Source: Piper betle (Eukaryota > Streptophyta > Magnoliopsida > Piperales > Piperaceae). From it: 64,000 nt of DNA. The stretch covers positions 37,046 to 101,045 of the forward strand of contig JAURVB010013945.1 of the NCBI GenBank assembly GCA_033002965.1. The letters are read 5' to 3'. Below, one piece after another: positions 46,822-59,333 of this stretch. The first letter of the stretch is position 1. The number at the start of each line of letters is the position of its first letter. A program made the position numbers and the translations under genes. The notes under the pieces are model-generated. The model worked only from the letters and a program-made list of their open reading frames with translations. It ran no database searches and was not told where the DNA came from.

Positions 46822-47266
46822 TCAGTTCTTTTCTGTTGGGGGGTCCAGACAAACGCAATGGAGAACATCACGAATCCAGAAGCAAAAGCAATTTTTGCAG
46901 CTGATTAGGTGGCATTCTTCACCCTACAATAGTCCACCCTTTATCTCCCAAAATTGAGGCAAATAAAAAATTTAAGAAATATACGAAAAATACAACCCAT
47001 TAATATGAGCTTGATCATCACACAACAGTAAAAATACGATACAAACTTTGTTCAACAGTAAATGTTAATTAAACATAGAAACATCTATTTCTTTGTTAAA
47101 CTATTTGGTTTATCATGAGTCATACCTTCTAATTATTTAGAAAGCTTGAGGTTATCTTCTCTGTCTGTCCAGGCAGTTTGAGAATGCCATCTCTCACCGC
47201 CCAAACATCCGAAAAGAAGGTGACCAGGATTAGCAGGGAAATCAAGGCCCGATCCTTCATCTTCAT
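46822..47266 (-). pseudogene. Bowman-Birk-like inhibitor, copy 7 (least damaged)
   Basis: Exon 1 (47266-47126): MKMKDRALISLLILVTFFSD, VWAVRDGILKLPGQTEKI, TSSFLNN, then TAG two codons before a GTATGA donor (TTG in the copy at 21146). Exon 2 (46923-46822, phase 0 after an AG): GEECHLISCKNCFCFWIRDV, LHCVCLDPPTEKN, stop. Apart from the one nonsense codon the 80-codon frame is whole: a hydrophobic signal-like start, a short propeptide, and a six-cysteine domain. It has a single-headed Bowman-Birk-like pattern, but the loop FWIRDVLH lacks the canonical P1/P1' residues. The intron is about 200 bases. Another small cysteine-rich family is possible. Confidence 0.6.
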
Positions 47267-47279
47267 ACCTATCAATAGT

Positions 47280-47944
47280 GTTCACTACCTGCGAACGCAC
47301 ATATAGAGAAGAATGCATGGGTAAGGACAGATTGTGAAAAAATATCTGTACTACCCAAGCAAAATTGTAATAACTGTTTTTACTCATACTTTAAGCATTT
47401 ATCCAAGGGATTGTCTTGAAAAAGAGAATTTTTCTTCGTCCAAGCTTGAAAAATAGAGGTTGTCGGTGTCGGGGACGTGAATGGGCGAGCAGGTTTTCAT
47501 TATGTTAATATTATATAGCGAGTAGTGGATGTGAATTCAAAGTAATTTTGTGGTCTACACATGTACATCTAGATCTTATCAACGCAAGACACCGAGAAAA
47601 AAATTAGAACATTATGATCTATTTCCTCGTTGAATAATAGTTCAAATCCAAAACCACTAACAAAACTGAGCCAAATCAATGTTTCTTCTAGAAGACAATT
47701 TTCATTAACCGGAGGAGATTAATTCAGTGGCCCTGCAGCCACCAATCATTCATCACGGTGATGACACACGGTTCATCAGCGTTAAATATTTCGTCACCAG
47801 GATTGGAGACAAATGCTTCTATTAAAATATTTAACATGGCTAGTTGTCAAGATCATTTGTCACAAAAATCTTTATAAAAATTTTATCACTATCTCCTATG
47901 ATAATATTTGGACCAAAACATAGAAAAAATTTTGAACCAAAAAA
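47280..47944. other. Upstream flank of copy 7 and spacer
   Basis: 47285-47590 matches 21290-21600. 47590-47944 resembles pieces of R (CCACCAATCATTCATCACGG) joined to AT-rich sequence. No gene. Confidence 0.45.
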
Positions 47945-49293
47945 TTGCCAATCCGGTTCACGAAAAGAACTGAACCGAAATGTCACTGTCCCCGGTTAGG
48001 TCGGCTAACTCGAACCCAAACCTGCGAATCTACTCTCGGCGTCTCGAGATGGAAGATGTCTATCGTATATGGTTGAATGCATAAAAATAAACCTAACATG
48101 CTACTATATGGATGACATGTCCAAACATTTAATTCGATCACATCAAAACATTCTCGACATTTGGGTCTCGACCCACTTATTCATTCTATTCATATTTTAC
48201 TTTTATCATTCGACTAGCATACTAATATCTATTTCAAATAATAATATCACTATCTATTTCTACTTACCACAATCTACATCATAAGTATTTTCATTGTTTA
48301 TAATTACATAACAACACAATTAAAATAGTCAAAACAAATATTTGATCGGCGCATATGCGTGTGTGCAAGAGACATCACTCCTTCATCCAGGCTGGCTCAT
48401 CCTACTCATGATCATCACCTACATATATTATAAAAACAAGTCAATAACGAGTGTTACTGGTCCAAAAATATAACTAATATCAAACTGACTATGAGGGAAA
48501 ACTCTCATGAAATCTAATAAGTGTTACTCCTTCGACTGGCACATGCTGCTTGCTTAACATGGTTGTTGGTATTTCCGGCTTATGTCTAGCACATGTCACT
48601 TGCATAGCATGGTTGTTGGCGGCTTCGACAGGCACATGCACGCTCGTGTAGTATGGTTATCGAAAAATACAAAAACTACATATATATAGGTCTGGGTAGG
48701 GATTTATATAATAGGCCCGAAGGCAACTTGTGGTGGATCTTCCTTTTCGAAATCATACTTGAGAGTTCTCATCCTCGAGGGTTATTAATCCGGAAGCTCG
48801 ATCGATTAAATGCCCCAGGTTAAGTGGGATCTGATAAAACACCACTCAACTCGTCCTACAACCTATAAAAATTAAATCACGATTGAGTAGAACAATAAAT
48901 AAAGGGTGAATCCTAAATGGACCTGGTAGAAGCTCCGAGCGTGTCTTAGTGCCTAAACGGTGAGCACCTACTTCGTACCTAATTGTCAGTCATACGGTGA
49001 CAGTGACGAGGTTGTGGCTTGCTTGAGTGAGGCCCGTGGGGGCAAAGAGAAGGAAGAAAAAGAAGAAGGAAGTTGGGTGGGAAGGATGGTGGTGGCTGAA
49101 TGATGACAGTGTTAGAAGTGTGGAATAATAGATGTTAGGGCCGAATGATAACGATTGGTCAGTGAAAATAACGAATGGTCAGTGATAACAATGAATGGTC
49201 GTCTCGATAATTTAAATCTTAATTCGACTAAAAATAGTAGTCGAACGAACTGATTCAAATTATAAAACCCTGATTCAAATCACGGGTTTTACG
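47945..49293 (-). mobile_element. Gypsy LTR, third copy, shortened
   Basis: Same insertion as 443-2278, judged by the identical right flank (TACTCAGTGGAG). The TGTAACACCCC end has been deleted and reads TTGCCAATCCGG, and the minisatellite is reduced to about three half-units (48520-48660). The other terminus reads CGTAAAACCCG, one change from TGTAAAACC. Confidence 0.65.
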
Positions 49294-51640
49294 TACTCAG
49301 TGGAGTTTTAAACCTCATTAGGTAACTTTAGTTAGGGTTTCGTGTTGCAAGTTAGTGAAAAGTCTCATACCAACGGCTTCATCAAATGGACTTAACTAGA
49401 AGATTTTTTAGATAGGACTAATGGAGCCCAAATGGGCTCAAATTTTGACCAATGGGTTTTGACACTCTAAGGGATTGGGGTAAAGATTACCAAGTGATAA
49501 CCCATGGGCAAATATGGTAAACAAGGCCCACTAAGGTCGCGTTCAGGTGTTGGGAACAATGTTCCTTGACCGCTCACCAATTTTACTAAGTGTCGTTTAT
49601 GGGCTTGGAGAGTTCAAATAGTCCTAAGTAAGTGGGTAGTGCTATCCAAGAGCGTGGGCTTGAATCTAGTAAGATTTGAGGTTCAAAATTGAAGTAGTCA
49701 GGCCTAATTGGAGTCTAAAATTGGATGTATTGGCCTTAGTCGTTTCTTGAGTTGGGTATGACCTATTGGGCTTTGATAACTTCTAAGATAAGGTATGTTG
49801 AGCCAAATGCTCCCATATTATAATATAGTGCTATAGGGAAACAACCTAAATTGTAAAAGAAATTTCGTGAAATTTCATCACTATTTGTCTAGGTATTCAA
49901 ATTTTACATCCGGAGTCATAGAACTAGGGTTTCACACTTCATGTACGTGTAAAAATTGGGCAAAGGTGCGGCCGGGTCACCGGGACCTTGTCGGCTACCA
50001 CATTTTGCCATGTTTGGCACCTCAACTATATCATACAAGGAATATATGATGAAGAGATGGACATAAAAGTTGTATATCCTCACAAAATGAACACAACAAA
50101 GAAAACAACAAGCAAAAAGGTCTCCTAGAACATGACTTGTGAATTTTCTACCAAATCTATACAAAATAGTGACTGCCAAGAATTCAAAACTACATACCAA
50201 ATAATTTACAGATGAAAAATTATGAAACCACTTCGTATGTACTATTTACTCAACCATATACAAGGTAAAAATAATAGCGAAATACAAAACAGGCAACAAC
50301 TTAGGTGGATATAGCATCAAACACACACAACAAGCAAGGTGGGGAGGAGGACTTACCTCGAATAAATGGGAGGTCTCTTGGGACTTCCCACCCCAAGACC
50401 TACAAAAGTAGGCCTTGGTTAGGCTTGGAGAGCATGAAGGGAGTTGGAAGAGACCATGGAAGGAAGATGAGTGACCAAGGAGAGGGAGGTGGGGTAGAGG
50501 AGATGAGAAAAGGAGTGAAAAACAGAAGGAGAGGGGGTAAAAGGGAAAGCTCCCAACTACCAAGCCATGGCTTAGTGATGTCATAAGTAAGGTGTCACAC
50601 CAAAAGAGATATGAGTATCATACCTAATGAGTGATGAGTTGATCCAATACCCTAAAACTTAGGCTTTTCACTCAAAAGTGGTCGAGATGACCTTTGGAAT
50701 CGTACCGCGAGATGCACAGGGGATAGGAAGGTCCGAAAGGGATTCCAAACACACGGCAAGTAATCTTGACTCGTGAGAAACACGGTTCTCAATCTAACAA
50801 GACTAGTCTTGAATAAAACCGAAAATAAGATTCTAGATGGAATACTGTCCAGCTGAGTGTCGCTAACCACTAGGTGAGACTAAGTTTGTGGCTCGTACAA
50901 ACCAAACTATAGATGAGCATGGGGCAAAAGGAGAGATAAGCAACTTGATCCGGGTAAAGACTGAAAAGAAACTAAAACCGTCAGGCAAAAAGCCTAAGTT
51001 TTACAAAATATGTCTAATCTAACAATCCATATAAATAAATGCCCAAGCTAAGTCATGGGTGTGGGAAATGTTTCTGTTCTATGGCTTTGGCAAGTGCTCC
51101 TCACACACACAAACACACACATATATATACATAAAATGTAACTGCTCCTTATTATCGTTCCTCCTAATTGGCCTTCATTTTTTACCATGTGGCACTCCAA
51201 TTTGAGGACCAAATGAAGCACATCAAATTTATTTCCTAGTTAATGTTGGCCAAGGAACTGTGAGGTTGAGTATTATCTTTTTGGAATAAATTTTTCTTCC
51301 TCCAACTAAGCTTGAAAAAGAAAGGCTGCCCCTGGCTCACTGGCATGAACGTGTGAGCACATTTTTGTTACGTCATTATTATATGGAGACTGGTCTCAAT
51401 TGAGGCCACTGAATGACCACTGGATGCATGTAATTTTGTGCTCCATACATATATCTACTCTTAGCAGGAAAAAAATGTTAAAAATTGACTTCCAAGTAAA
51501 ATCAGACATTTATCCAATCAAAATACTTAAGAACTTAGCTCATTATGATCTATCTCCTTACTGAATGATGTTTATATCTACAATCTGAATTAATATCTAA
51601 CATAGGTTACACATAGCACATCATCTCGGCTAATATATAA
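49294..51640. repeat. Duplicated non-coding block
   Basis: 49294-50215 copies 2279-3125 and its continuation. 49960-51640 copies 4980-6500, including the purine-rich tract near 50440-50530, the ATATGAGTATCATACCTAAT motif and part of the alpha unit at 51290-51640. Where 3125 is interrupted by the C-rich segment, this copy reads through (ACTTGTGAATTTTCTACC), showing the ancestral state. The 112-codon minus-strand frame at 50246-50584 is low-complexity Ser/Leu/Pro and unlikely to be a gene. Confidence 0.6.
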
Positions 51641-51880
51641 AAAACAAGAGTACAAATAGGTTGTGGCTAGCTTGAGTGAGGCCCGTGGGGGAAAAGAGAA
51701 GGAAGAAAAAGAAGAAGGAAGTTGGGTGGGAAGGATGGTGGTGGCTGAATGATGATAGTATTAGAAGTGTGGAATAATAGATGTTAGGGGGAATAAAATT
51801 AGTGGTCAGTGAAAATAACAAATGGTCAGTGATAAAAACGAATGGTCATCTCACAAATGGTACATAAATAAACATCCCCA
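51641..51880 (-). mobile_element. Gypsy LTR middle fragment
   Basis: 51659-51850 matches 1988-2180 and 49010-49200 (GGTTGTGGCTAGCTTGAGTG; GTGGTCAGTGAAAA). It may be the remaining piece of the downstream LTR of the element whose 5' part is 51890-54027. Confidence 0.5.
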
Positions 51881-51889
51881 AAAGTGGCA

Positions 51890-52335
51890 AATCTACATTT
51901 GTATGTCTGCCAACCTTGCAATGGCAGCCTCCATTTCAGTCTAACGGCTTCTAACGCTACGACAGCTTCCACTACGATGGCTCCTGCTATGGCGGCTTGC
52001 CAAGCCTAGCTCAATGGGATTTCTTGGCGGCAGTGTAGCTCTCGATCGGCTAGACATTGTCTCACTATGAACATAGGTAGGGCTAGCTTGTCTGGAAGAA
52101 TGAGGTGATGAAGTCCTATTCCTAGTACTTCGATTTCTTACCGTGATTACCCCTATTCATTGATCCAATCCTGAAAATACTGTTATACTACCCATTGATG
52201 AAGAATCTGTAAATCAAAGACAACATGGACAAAATATATACTTACCAGCTGGACATGGAGCAATCTTTGCACACACATCAACTATGAAAATATTTTCCAA
52301 CTGAATCAACCGAGAGTTTGTTCTGATACAAAAAT
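51890..52335 (-). mobile_element. Gypsy element leader and gag start, second copy
   Basis: Matches 1-442 nearly base for base, including TTGTATCAGAAC at the primer position (about 52320-52331). The left end stops at CATTTGTATGTCTGCCAACC, with LTR-middle sequence beyond, so almost the whole internal region is deleted. Confidence 0.6.
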
Positions 52336-52869
52336 TGTAACACCCCAAATCTGATTCACGTAAAGAACCAAACTGGAATGTCATTGGCCCCGGTTAGGTC
52401 GGCTAACCGGAACCCAACCCTGCGGATCTACTCTCGGCATCTCGAGATGGAAGATGTCTATCCATATGTATGGATGAATGTAGAAAAATAAACCTAACAT
52501 GCCACTACGTGGATGACATGTCAAAACCTTTAATTCGATCACATCAAAACATTCTCGACATTTGGGTCTCGACCCACTTATTAAAATAGTCAATACAAAT
52601 ATTCGATTGGCGCGTATGCGTGTGCGGAAGAGACATCACTGCTCCTCCGTCCCGGCTGGCTCATTCTACTTATGATCATCACCTACATATATTATAAAAA
52701 CACATCAGTAACGAGCGTTACTGGTCCAAAAATATAACTAATATCAAATTGAATTGAACTCATCTTTAACTAAACTGATCTGCTACTGATGCCTCTCTTG
52801 GCATTTTCTCATTCACTTTCCGGTTCCTTGAGACTACTGTCATATACTAAGCCTTTTTCTTACTTCCAT

Positions 52870-53440
52870 ATCCACTCGCGTGGCATAGTTGTCTGTTCCA
52901 GCTTACGACTAGTTCATGCCACGTGTGTAGCATAGTTGTCGGCGGCTTCGATTGGCACATGACACTAGCATAACATGGTTGTTTGGATTCCCAGCTTATG
53001 ACAGGCGCATGCTACCTGGGTAGCATGGTTATCGGCGGCTTCAAATGGTTGATGCAACTTGCATAGCATGGCTTTTGGGATTCCCGGCTTACAACTGGCA
53101 TATGCTACTTGTGTAGCATGGTTGTTGGTGGCTTCTACTGGCACGTGTCACTTGCCTTGCATGGTTGTCAAGATTCCTGGCTTACGACTCGCACATGCTA
53201 CTTAAGCAGCATGGTTGTCGGCGGCTTCGACTGGCACATGCTACTTGCGAAACATGGTTGTCGATATTTCCAGCTTACGTCTAGCACATGCCACTTGCGT
53301 AAAATGTTTGTCGGCGGCTTCGACTGGCACATGCTACTTGCGAAACATGGTTGTCGATATTTCCAGCTTACGTCTAGCACATGCCACTTGCGTAGAATGT
53401 TTGTTGGTGGCTTCGAATGGCACATGCACGCTCGTGTAGT
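52870..53440. repeat. 93-bp minisatellite, longest array
   Basis: About twelve half-units. 53220-53312 and 53313-53405 are adjacent 93-base copies differing at only a few positions by eye, so an expansion happened after this copy separated from 1195-1612. Confidence 0.85.
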
Positions 53441-53464
53441 ACGGCTATCAATAAATACGAAAAT

Positions 53465-53475
<11 letters not shown>

Positions 53476-53508
<33 letters not shown>
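53476..53508. repeat. (TA)n microsatellite
   Basis: A TA run of about 33 bases at the same LTR position as 1636-1662. Confidence 0.9.
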
Positions 53509-54027
53509 TCTGGGTAGGGATTTATATAATAGGCCCCAAGGCAACTTGTGGGGAATCTTGTTTTTCGAAATCATACTAGAAACTTCTCATCCTTGAGGGT
53601 TTTTAATCCAGAAGATCATTTGATTAAATGACCCGGGTTAAGTGGGATCCGATAAGACACCACTCAACTTGGCTGACAATTTGTCAAAATTAAATCACGA
53701 TAGAGTAGAACAATAAATCAAGGGCTAATCCTAAACGGCCCTGATAGAAGCTACGAGCGTGCCTTAGTGCCTAAACGGTGAGCTCCTACTCCGTACCTAA
53801 TTGTCAGTCATGCGGTGACGGCGACGAGGTTGTGGTTGGCTTGAGTGAGGATCGTGGGCGAAAAGAGGAGGAAGAAAAAGAAGAAAGAAATTGGGTGAGA
53901 AGGACGGTGGTGGCTGAATGATGATAGTGTCATAAGTGTGGAATATCTAGATGTTAGGGGAAGAAAACGAGTGGTCAGTGAGAAAAATGAATGGTCAGTG
54001 ATAAAAACGAAGGGTCATCTCATGAAG

Positions 54028-54330
54028 GGTCGTCCAAGAGCGTGGGCTTGAATCTAGTAAGATTTGAGGTTCAAAATTGAAGTAGTCAAGCCTAATTGGA
54101 ATCTAAAATTGGATGTATTGGCCTTAGTCGTTTCTTGAGTTGGGTATACCTATTGGGCTTTGATAACTTCTAAGATAAGGTATATTGAGCCAAATGCTCC
54201 CATATTATAATATAGTGCTATAGGGGAAACAACCTAAATTGTAAAAGAAATTTCGTGAAATTTCATTACCATTTGTCTAGGTATTCAAATTTTACATCCG
54301 GAGTCAGAGAACTAGGAGGCATTGAACACA
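54028..54330. repeat. Partial flank copy
   Basis: Matches 49660-49925 and 2630-2910, ending at TTACATCCGGAGTCAGAGAA, then joins an alpha unit. Confidence 0.6.
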
Positions 54331-57178
54331 ACACCACTCCCCCCCCTTCCAATTGGAATAATTATTTTCTTCCAACAACTAAGCTTGAAAAAGAAAGGCT
54401 GCCCGTGGCTAAATGGCATGAACGCATGAGAGTGGTCTCAATACCGCTGGATGCATTTAATTTTCTGGTCCATTAAATTTTATATATATACATGTATGTC
54501 TATACTTAGCAAGAAAAAATGGTTAAAAATTGAATTCCGAGTAAAAATCGGATATGTATCCAACAAAATACTTTAAAAAATTAGATCATTATAATCTATC
54601 TCCTTATTGAAGGATAATTTTTATCTAAAATTAGAATTCATCTCTAACATAGATCTTGGATAATATTTTAAAAACAAGAGTAACAAAAATCATTATAAAA
54701 GTAATGTCAAAATATATACATATATACAAAAATCTTTACCGAGGAATCTTGCATATTATTATTTTTCAAAGGTAATTTCCATATACCACACACCCACCTA
54801 ACCCCCACGCTCACAGTTTCACCCGATACACGACAGCTCCCATGAGGCATTGAACCTCTACACGCCGACCTATGGATCTTATGCCAGCCCGCTACATTTA
54901 TTGGCTAGTAGGCGGACATAAACAATGTGGCCCTATAGCCACGAATCATTCACAAAGAAAAATCCTAAAACAAAATCTGTAATATAATTATTTGTGTCCA
55001 GAGTGTCTTGAAGGTTTTTTATACAAAAGCAATATTTTGTCGTATTTTAAATCTTTTTTCTGTCTAATTAATATCCTTTTTAGATTGCATTTTAAGTCTT
55101 TTGTCTTAACTAGCTTTAGCAGTTAAATATATTTGAAGATTAGAGAGAATTGTTTGAACATTCTTTCTCCACTAGTATTACGGCATTGTCATTGGTCATC
55201 TATGTCATAACTTTTGTCACGGTCATCAGAGACAAATATTTATAACTTCGGATTAACAAGTGTTGGGGAATGGTATCAAAGTATATCAGTAAATGACTTT
55301 GAATCGAATTACTCACATAAAACACTAAATTGAACTTGTTAAACACAAGTGCTTTGTGCGAGGAATGTGATCAAACACTTAGAATACACAAAATCAATAA
55401 CTAAAACATATATGCAAAGTAAAGAAAATAAGGAAGAAGAATCCAACACAAAGCAAGCAATGAACTTTTAAAGAGGTTAAGGGTTCCTACTCCTCTTTCT
55501 ATCCAATAAAGTCTTTTGGTTTAGTGAGTCTTTTGACTTCACTGTGTCAAACCACTTGTATACCTTCTACAAGCTCTCGAGCAAACCAAAGTAACAACCA
55601 TCACTTGCTTCTTACAAGTTCTCTGCCGAGTCTAGGCAATTAACAACATACTCCAACGCCTTGCAACAACACCACTGAAGCCAGGTACACCTTACAACAC
55701 CTTCACCCAATCTCCAAACAACCTTAAAGTTTATAAGATATCCTCAAAAAGATCAATCTTTTAATCTATTACAACATTCACATACAAAGCGGCTCTTGAT
55801 CTTGCACCTTTCACTTTTGAGCACTTTGAATCAACTTCATTAGTCTTCAAATCCTACCCCTTGATGAGAACAATAGAAAGAAATATGTGCATATTAAGAA
55901 ATATTTATTTCTAATCTCGAAAATGTCCCTCTCGATGGGAGAGTAAGGACGTTACCATGAAAACTTCTTGGCACAATTTTGAAGATAGAAGAGGGCAGGC
56001 TTCAAGCTTTGAAATAAGTAGAAGAAAGAATAGCAAGAGGGGAGAAGGGAAGTATTTTGATGGAGAAAGATTTTTTACTTACAAAAAAAAGTTTACAAAG
56101 TGAAAGTTACAAAAATTGGAGGCAGGAATTGCTAGGTGAAAAACTGAATTTTTAGCGGGTAGCAAAACATATAAAAGAAATGTGGAAAGAATGATTTTTA
56201 GTTGGTAGACACACCCAGCAGAAAAGCATGTAGCCATGACGGTGATGTGTGTCTTTTATTTTTGGATCTTGTCGAATTGCAGGTTGATGTTATGACCGAG
56301 TGCCTTGCATGTCTAGATTACTTTGTCGCGTGCTTGAAACCCTTTTGGATGATTCTAGTCCCTACAGAACCCATGGTCACCCTCGAGTGTAAACCCTAAA
56401 GTGCACACAACCTGCACCTAGCGCAAGGGCACCCTCCTAGTGCCCTGTGCCAGCCCCTTTAGGGTTTGGGTGCAAGGGCAGTCGGCCATGTCATTATCTC
56501 TGTTTAGTTGGTCAGAGCATATCATTTATCCATATATAGATTGTCAAACTATTTCATTTCATCGTAGTATAGATTATTGGACCATTACATCGGAACTTTC
56601 ACAACATGCCTCACATTTTATATTTTAATGCCTTGTGAGTATTTCTGATTTGTATCACTCTTATTCATGGGTACGAGTTGACCTACTTGCCAATTTATCG
56701 TATGAGTTGCTATTTTTAAAACCAGTAATCAATTTATTTAATTACTAACAGATTTCTTATATATATATAGGTGAACTTCCTTAGGGATGACTGGCGTGGG
56801 TGGATGGGTCAATGGGCTCGTAGTAAGGGACAGTGTTCTTTTTACTGTGTGTTTCATGTGGGTACTATATCTATCATATTTTGAAATTGTATGATTATAA
56901 GGGTCACACCCTCACTAGAATTTTTTAGCATGTATGTGATAGCTAAAGTTTGTATTTTTTGTCTATGTGGGAGTATGTCTCCTTTATTATTATTATTATC
57001 TCCATATCGTGCAAGGTGATAAATTTTGGTCAATATTTAACAGTCGTTTAACGGTGTGGAAGCCTCAAGGTCTCGAAACTTATGATAGAGCGCGTCAGGT
57101 ACGCTAAACTTATTTTGTTGTGGTTGTGTGTGTATTAAAGCAACGTGGATTGGATGAGTGTATAGGTCATACTGCATG
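54331..57178. repeat. Alpha unit and R copy R4
   Basis: An alpha unit (54331-54880) with an uninterrupted C-run (empty site for the LTR at 6845), then R from CCTATGGATCTTATGCCAGC to a point near 57178 where it is cut and joined to the gypsy LTR fragment. At 55650-55670 it reads ACTCCAACGCCTTGC, an empty site for the copia insertion. Like R1 it lacks the segment with the small ORF. Confidence 0.65.
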
Positions 57179-57549
57179 AAGATAACTAGAGAATGGAAAG
57201 GAACAGGTGAGCTACTGCATGTTTGGATTGTGTTTTCGATTTTTATTGCTATAAATATGTACTGTTTATTGTTGACAGGGTGGCCTCTATTGCTCTTTTA
57301 AGAAAAACTTTGTTCATTTCGTTTTCAAAATACATATTTCTTTTGAACTCTTGGTTTTTAGTTTGTTTGTTTACTGGTTCGCACATCATGGCAAGCATAT
57401 AGCACAACGTTAGATCTCAAGCATCACTATCTTGAGATGCCAAGGGTAGAAATAGGTCTGCTTAACCAAATTTAGTAGATTAGCAAATGGCTCAGTTGCT
57501 AGTAACATTTCGGGATTGGTTCACGGGGGAATCGAAATGGGGTGTTACA
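57179..57549 (+). mobile_element. Gypsy LTR fragment, 3' end (third copy)
   Basis: Ends GGGGTGTTACA at 57549. The shortest of the three matching fragments (17080-17606, 43619-44280), missing the left part and about 45 bases near 57205. Confidence 0.6.
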
Positions 57550-58290
57550 TGATGAGCCAAAAGATGTGCCAAACTCCCCCTTTCGGCAGCCCACGACTCA
57601 TAAGACGAGGCAGCTAACCCGGAGTTGGACATCAAGCCACTGATGCATTAAATGTCCACCCATGTGGGGTAAATAAGCTGACAAGTCCCGTGCCGCTGAC
57701 AAAGCATAGTGATGAGTTATTTCACAAACCTACATACAGGTGCGTAAAAATTCTTATTTAAATATTTTGATTTGTCAAATTTCTATGGTAACCTTAACGT
57801 TTACTAGTATTTTGTGCTCTGTCAAGAGTCCTAGATCCCCATACGACAAAACTCTTTGACCATCCAGGATCGAGTAAAAGGAGTGTGGCCAAGGTGGAAT
57901 TTCGTTCCAAGGGATGTGAAAAATCTGATGAGACAAGAGTGGATGGTGAGTTACAATTATAAATTGTATACCTATTTTTACATCCATATATATTTTGTTC
58001 ATTTTGTTGACACAAATTTTTTTGTATTGTAAATGCAAAATTTATATGATTTTCCGCCGGAGGACCTACATGTGCAAGAAATTCCTTCATGATGAATGTG
58101 CCAGACCTATACAAGCAAATGATGAACAAAGCACCGGACAAACGAATTGACATCAAATTCAATTAGTTGCGGAGGTTTATGTCACCAAAATTTTGGTGGT
58201 TGTTTTCGGTGACAACCACCCTTTAGTCGCCGAAAATGGACCTTTTGTCCCCAAAAATTTCGATGACAGATGTCTCCCTTTCTGCTAGTG
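57550..58290 (+). mobile_element. CACTA-type 3' end region (third copy)
   Basis: Ends TTTCTGCTAGTG at 58290 with the full subterminal block (CACCAAAATTTTGGTGGTTG; TTTTCGGTGACAACCACCC). The left junction is identical to the other two copies. Confidence 0.55.
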
Positions 58291-58955
58291 TTACAACGTA
58301 ACACAATACCTCTCTGAAAGTGAGATTAGTCAAGGTCATTCATTGATAAGGATATGATTAGGTTTTCTTGATTATCTAAGGTTACTTAATTCTATAAGCT
58401 TCTTATTATTCTTGGCTTTTTATGTTTGTTTGAAGTTAAAAATAGATTGAACTTGTGCACATTTTATTTTCTTACAATAAATCACCAACTTTGAATTTTC
58501 AGACCTTGTCGACCTTTCCTACACAATCTGACGTTTATCTTACTAAAATAAGAAATAACAGAAGAAAGAAATAACATCAAATAAACAACTCAAATGAATT
58601 GACTAAATTATGCACAATACGGTGATTACAGTTTCCAATTCATTTGTACCAAATTAAAAATATGTAATTATTTTCATAATATCAAATAGGGTATAAAGTT
58701 TTAAATAACTATCCATTGAGGGAATTACACATCAGTAATAGGAATACTACCCTATGGTGAATTGTAGGGTGAAAGGCAAGATGCAAAATCCTAAGGCGAC
58801 AAAAGCTTTTTGTTAGCCTATTTAATGACCCGACAATAATTTCATTCTAATACTAATATATTGAAAGTGCGAGTAATGTTGTAGGATATTATAATCCATC
58901 AACCTTAAAAAAATTAGTCTACATGATTCCATCCCTTGACCATGGGCTTAACCCC
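58291..58955. repeat. AT-rich duplicated flank, truncated
   Basis: Matches 18350-19010 until GGGCTTAACCC, then a C-run and unrelated alpha-associated sequence. No gene. Confidence 0.55.
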
Positions 58956-59285
58956 CCCCCCCAAAATGATTTTTAAAATAATCCAAAAGTCACAGGTTTC
59001 TAGTCGACAATAATTGAGTCCAACAATAGATATTTATAGATTTTATTAACCTCTTTTAATTAGCTCATAGTAGGCACAATCTTTGAGCATGAAAAGGCAA
59101 ACAAACATCACAATACACATGAGGCATTGAACCCAACACCGCTCCCCCCCCGCCCCCACTTCAATTGGAATAATTACTTTCTTCCTCCAACTAAGCTTGA
59201 AAAAGAAGAGCTGCCCGTGGCTAAATGGCATGAACGCGAGAGAGTGGTCTCAATTCAGACCGCTGGATGCATTTAATTTTCTGGT

Positions 59286-59333
<48 letters not shown>

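Larger units (their letters stand above)
52336..54027 (-). mobile_element. Gypsy LTR, second copy, 5'-truncated
   Basis: Ends GGGGTGTTACA at 52336 on the minus strand. The other end is cut near 54027, where the flanking block resumes at a later point (match to 49660 onward), a deletion of the LTR start and about 360 bases of flank relative to 49294. It lacks about 250 bases near 52580 present in copy 1. It carries the longest minisatellite. Confidence 0.65.

Noticed and set aside
50246..50584. 112-codon minus-strand frame with hydrophobic Ser/Leu-rich sequence
   Set aside because: Lies in a purine-rich tract; the equivalent frame at 5340-5600 is broken and composition is low complexity.
52870..53440. 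Evenly spaced repeats suggesting a CRISPR-like array
   Set aside because: Units are contiguous with no unique spacers and lie in a plant retrotransposon LTR.
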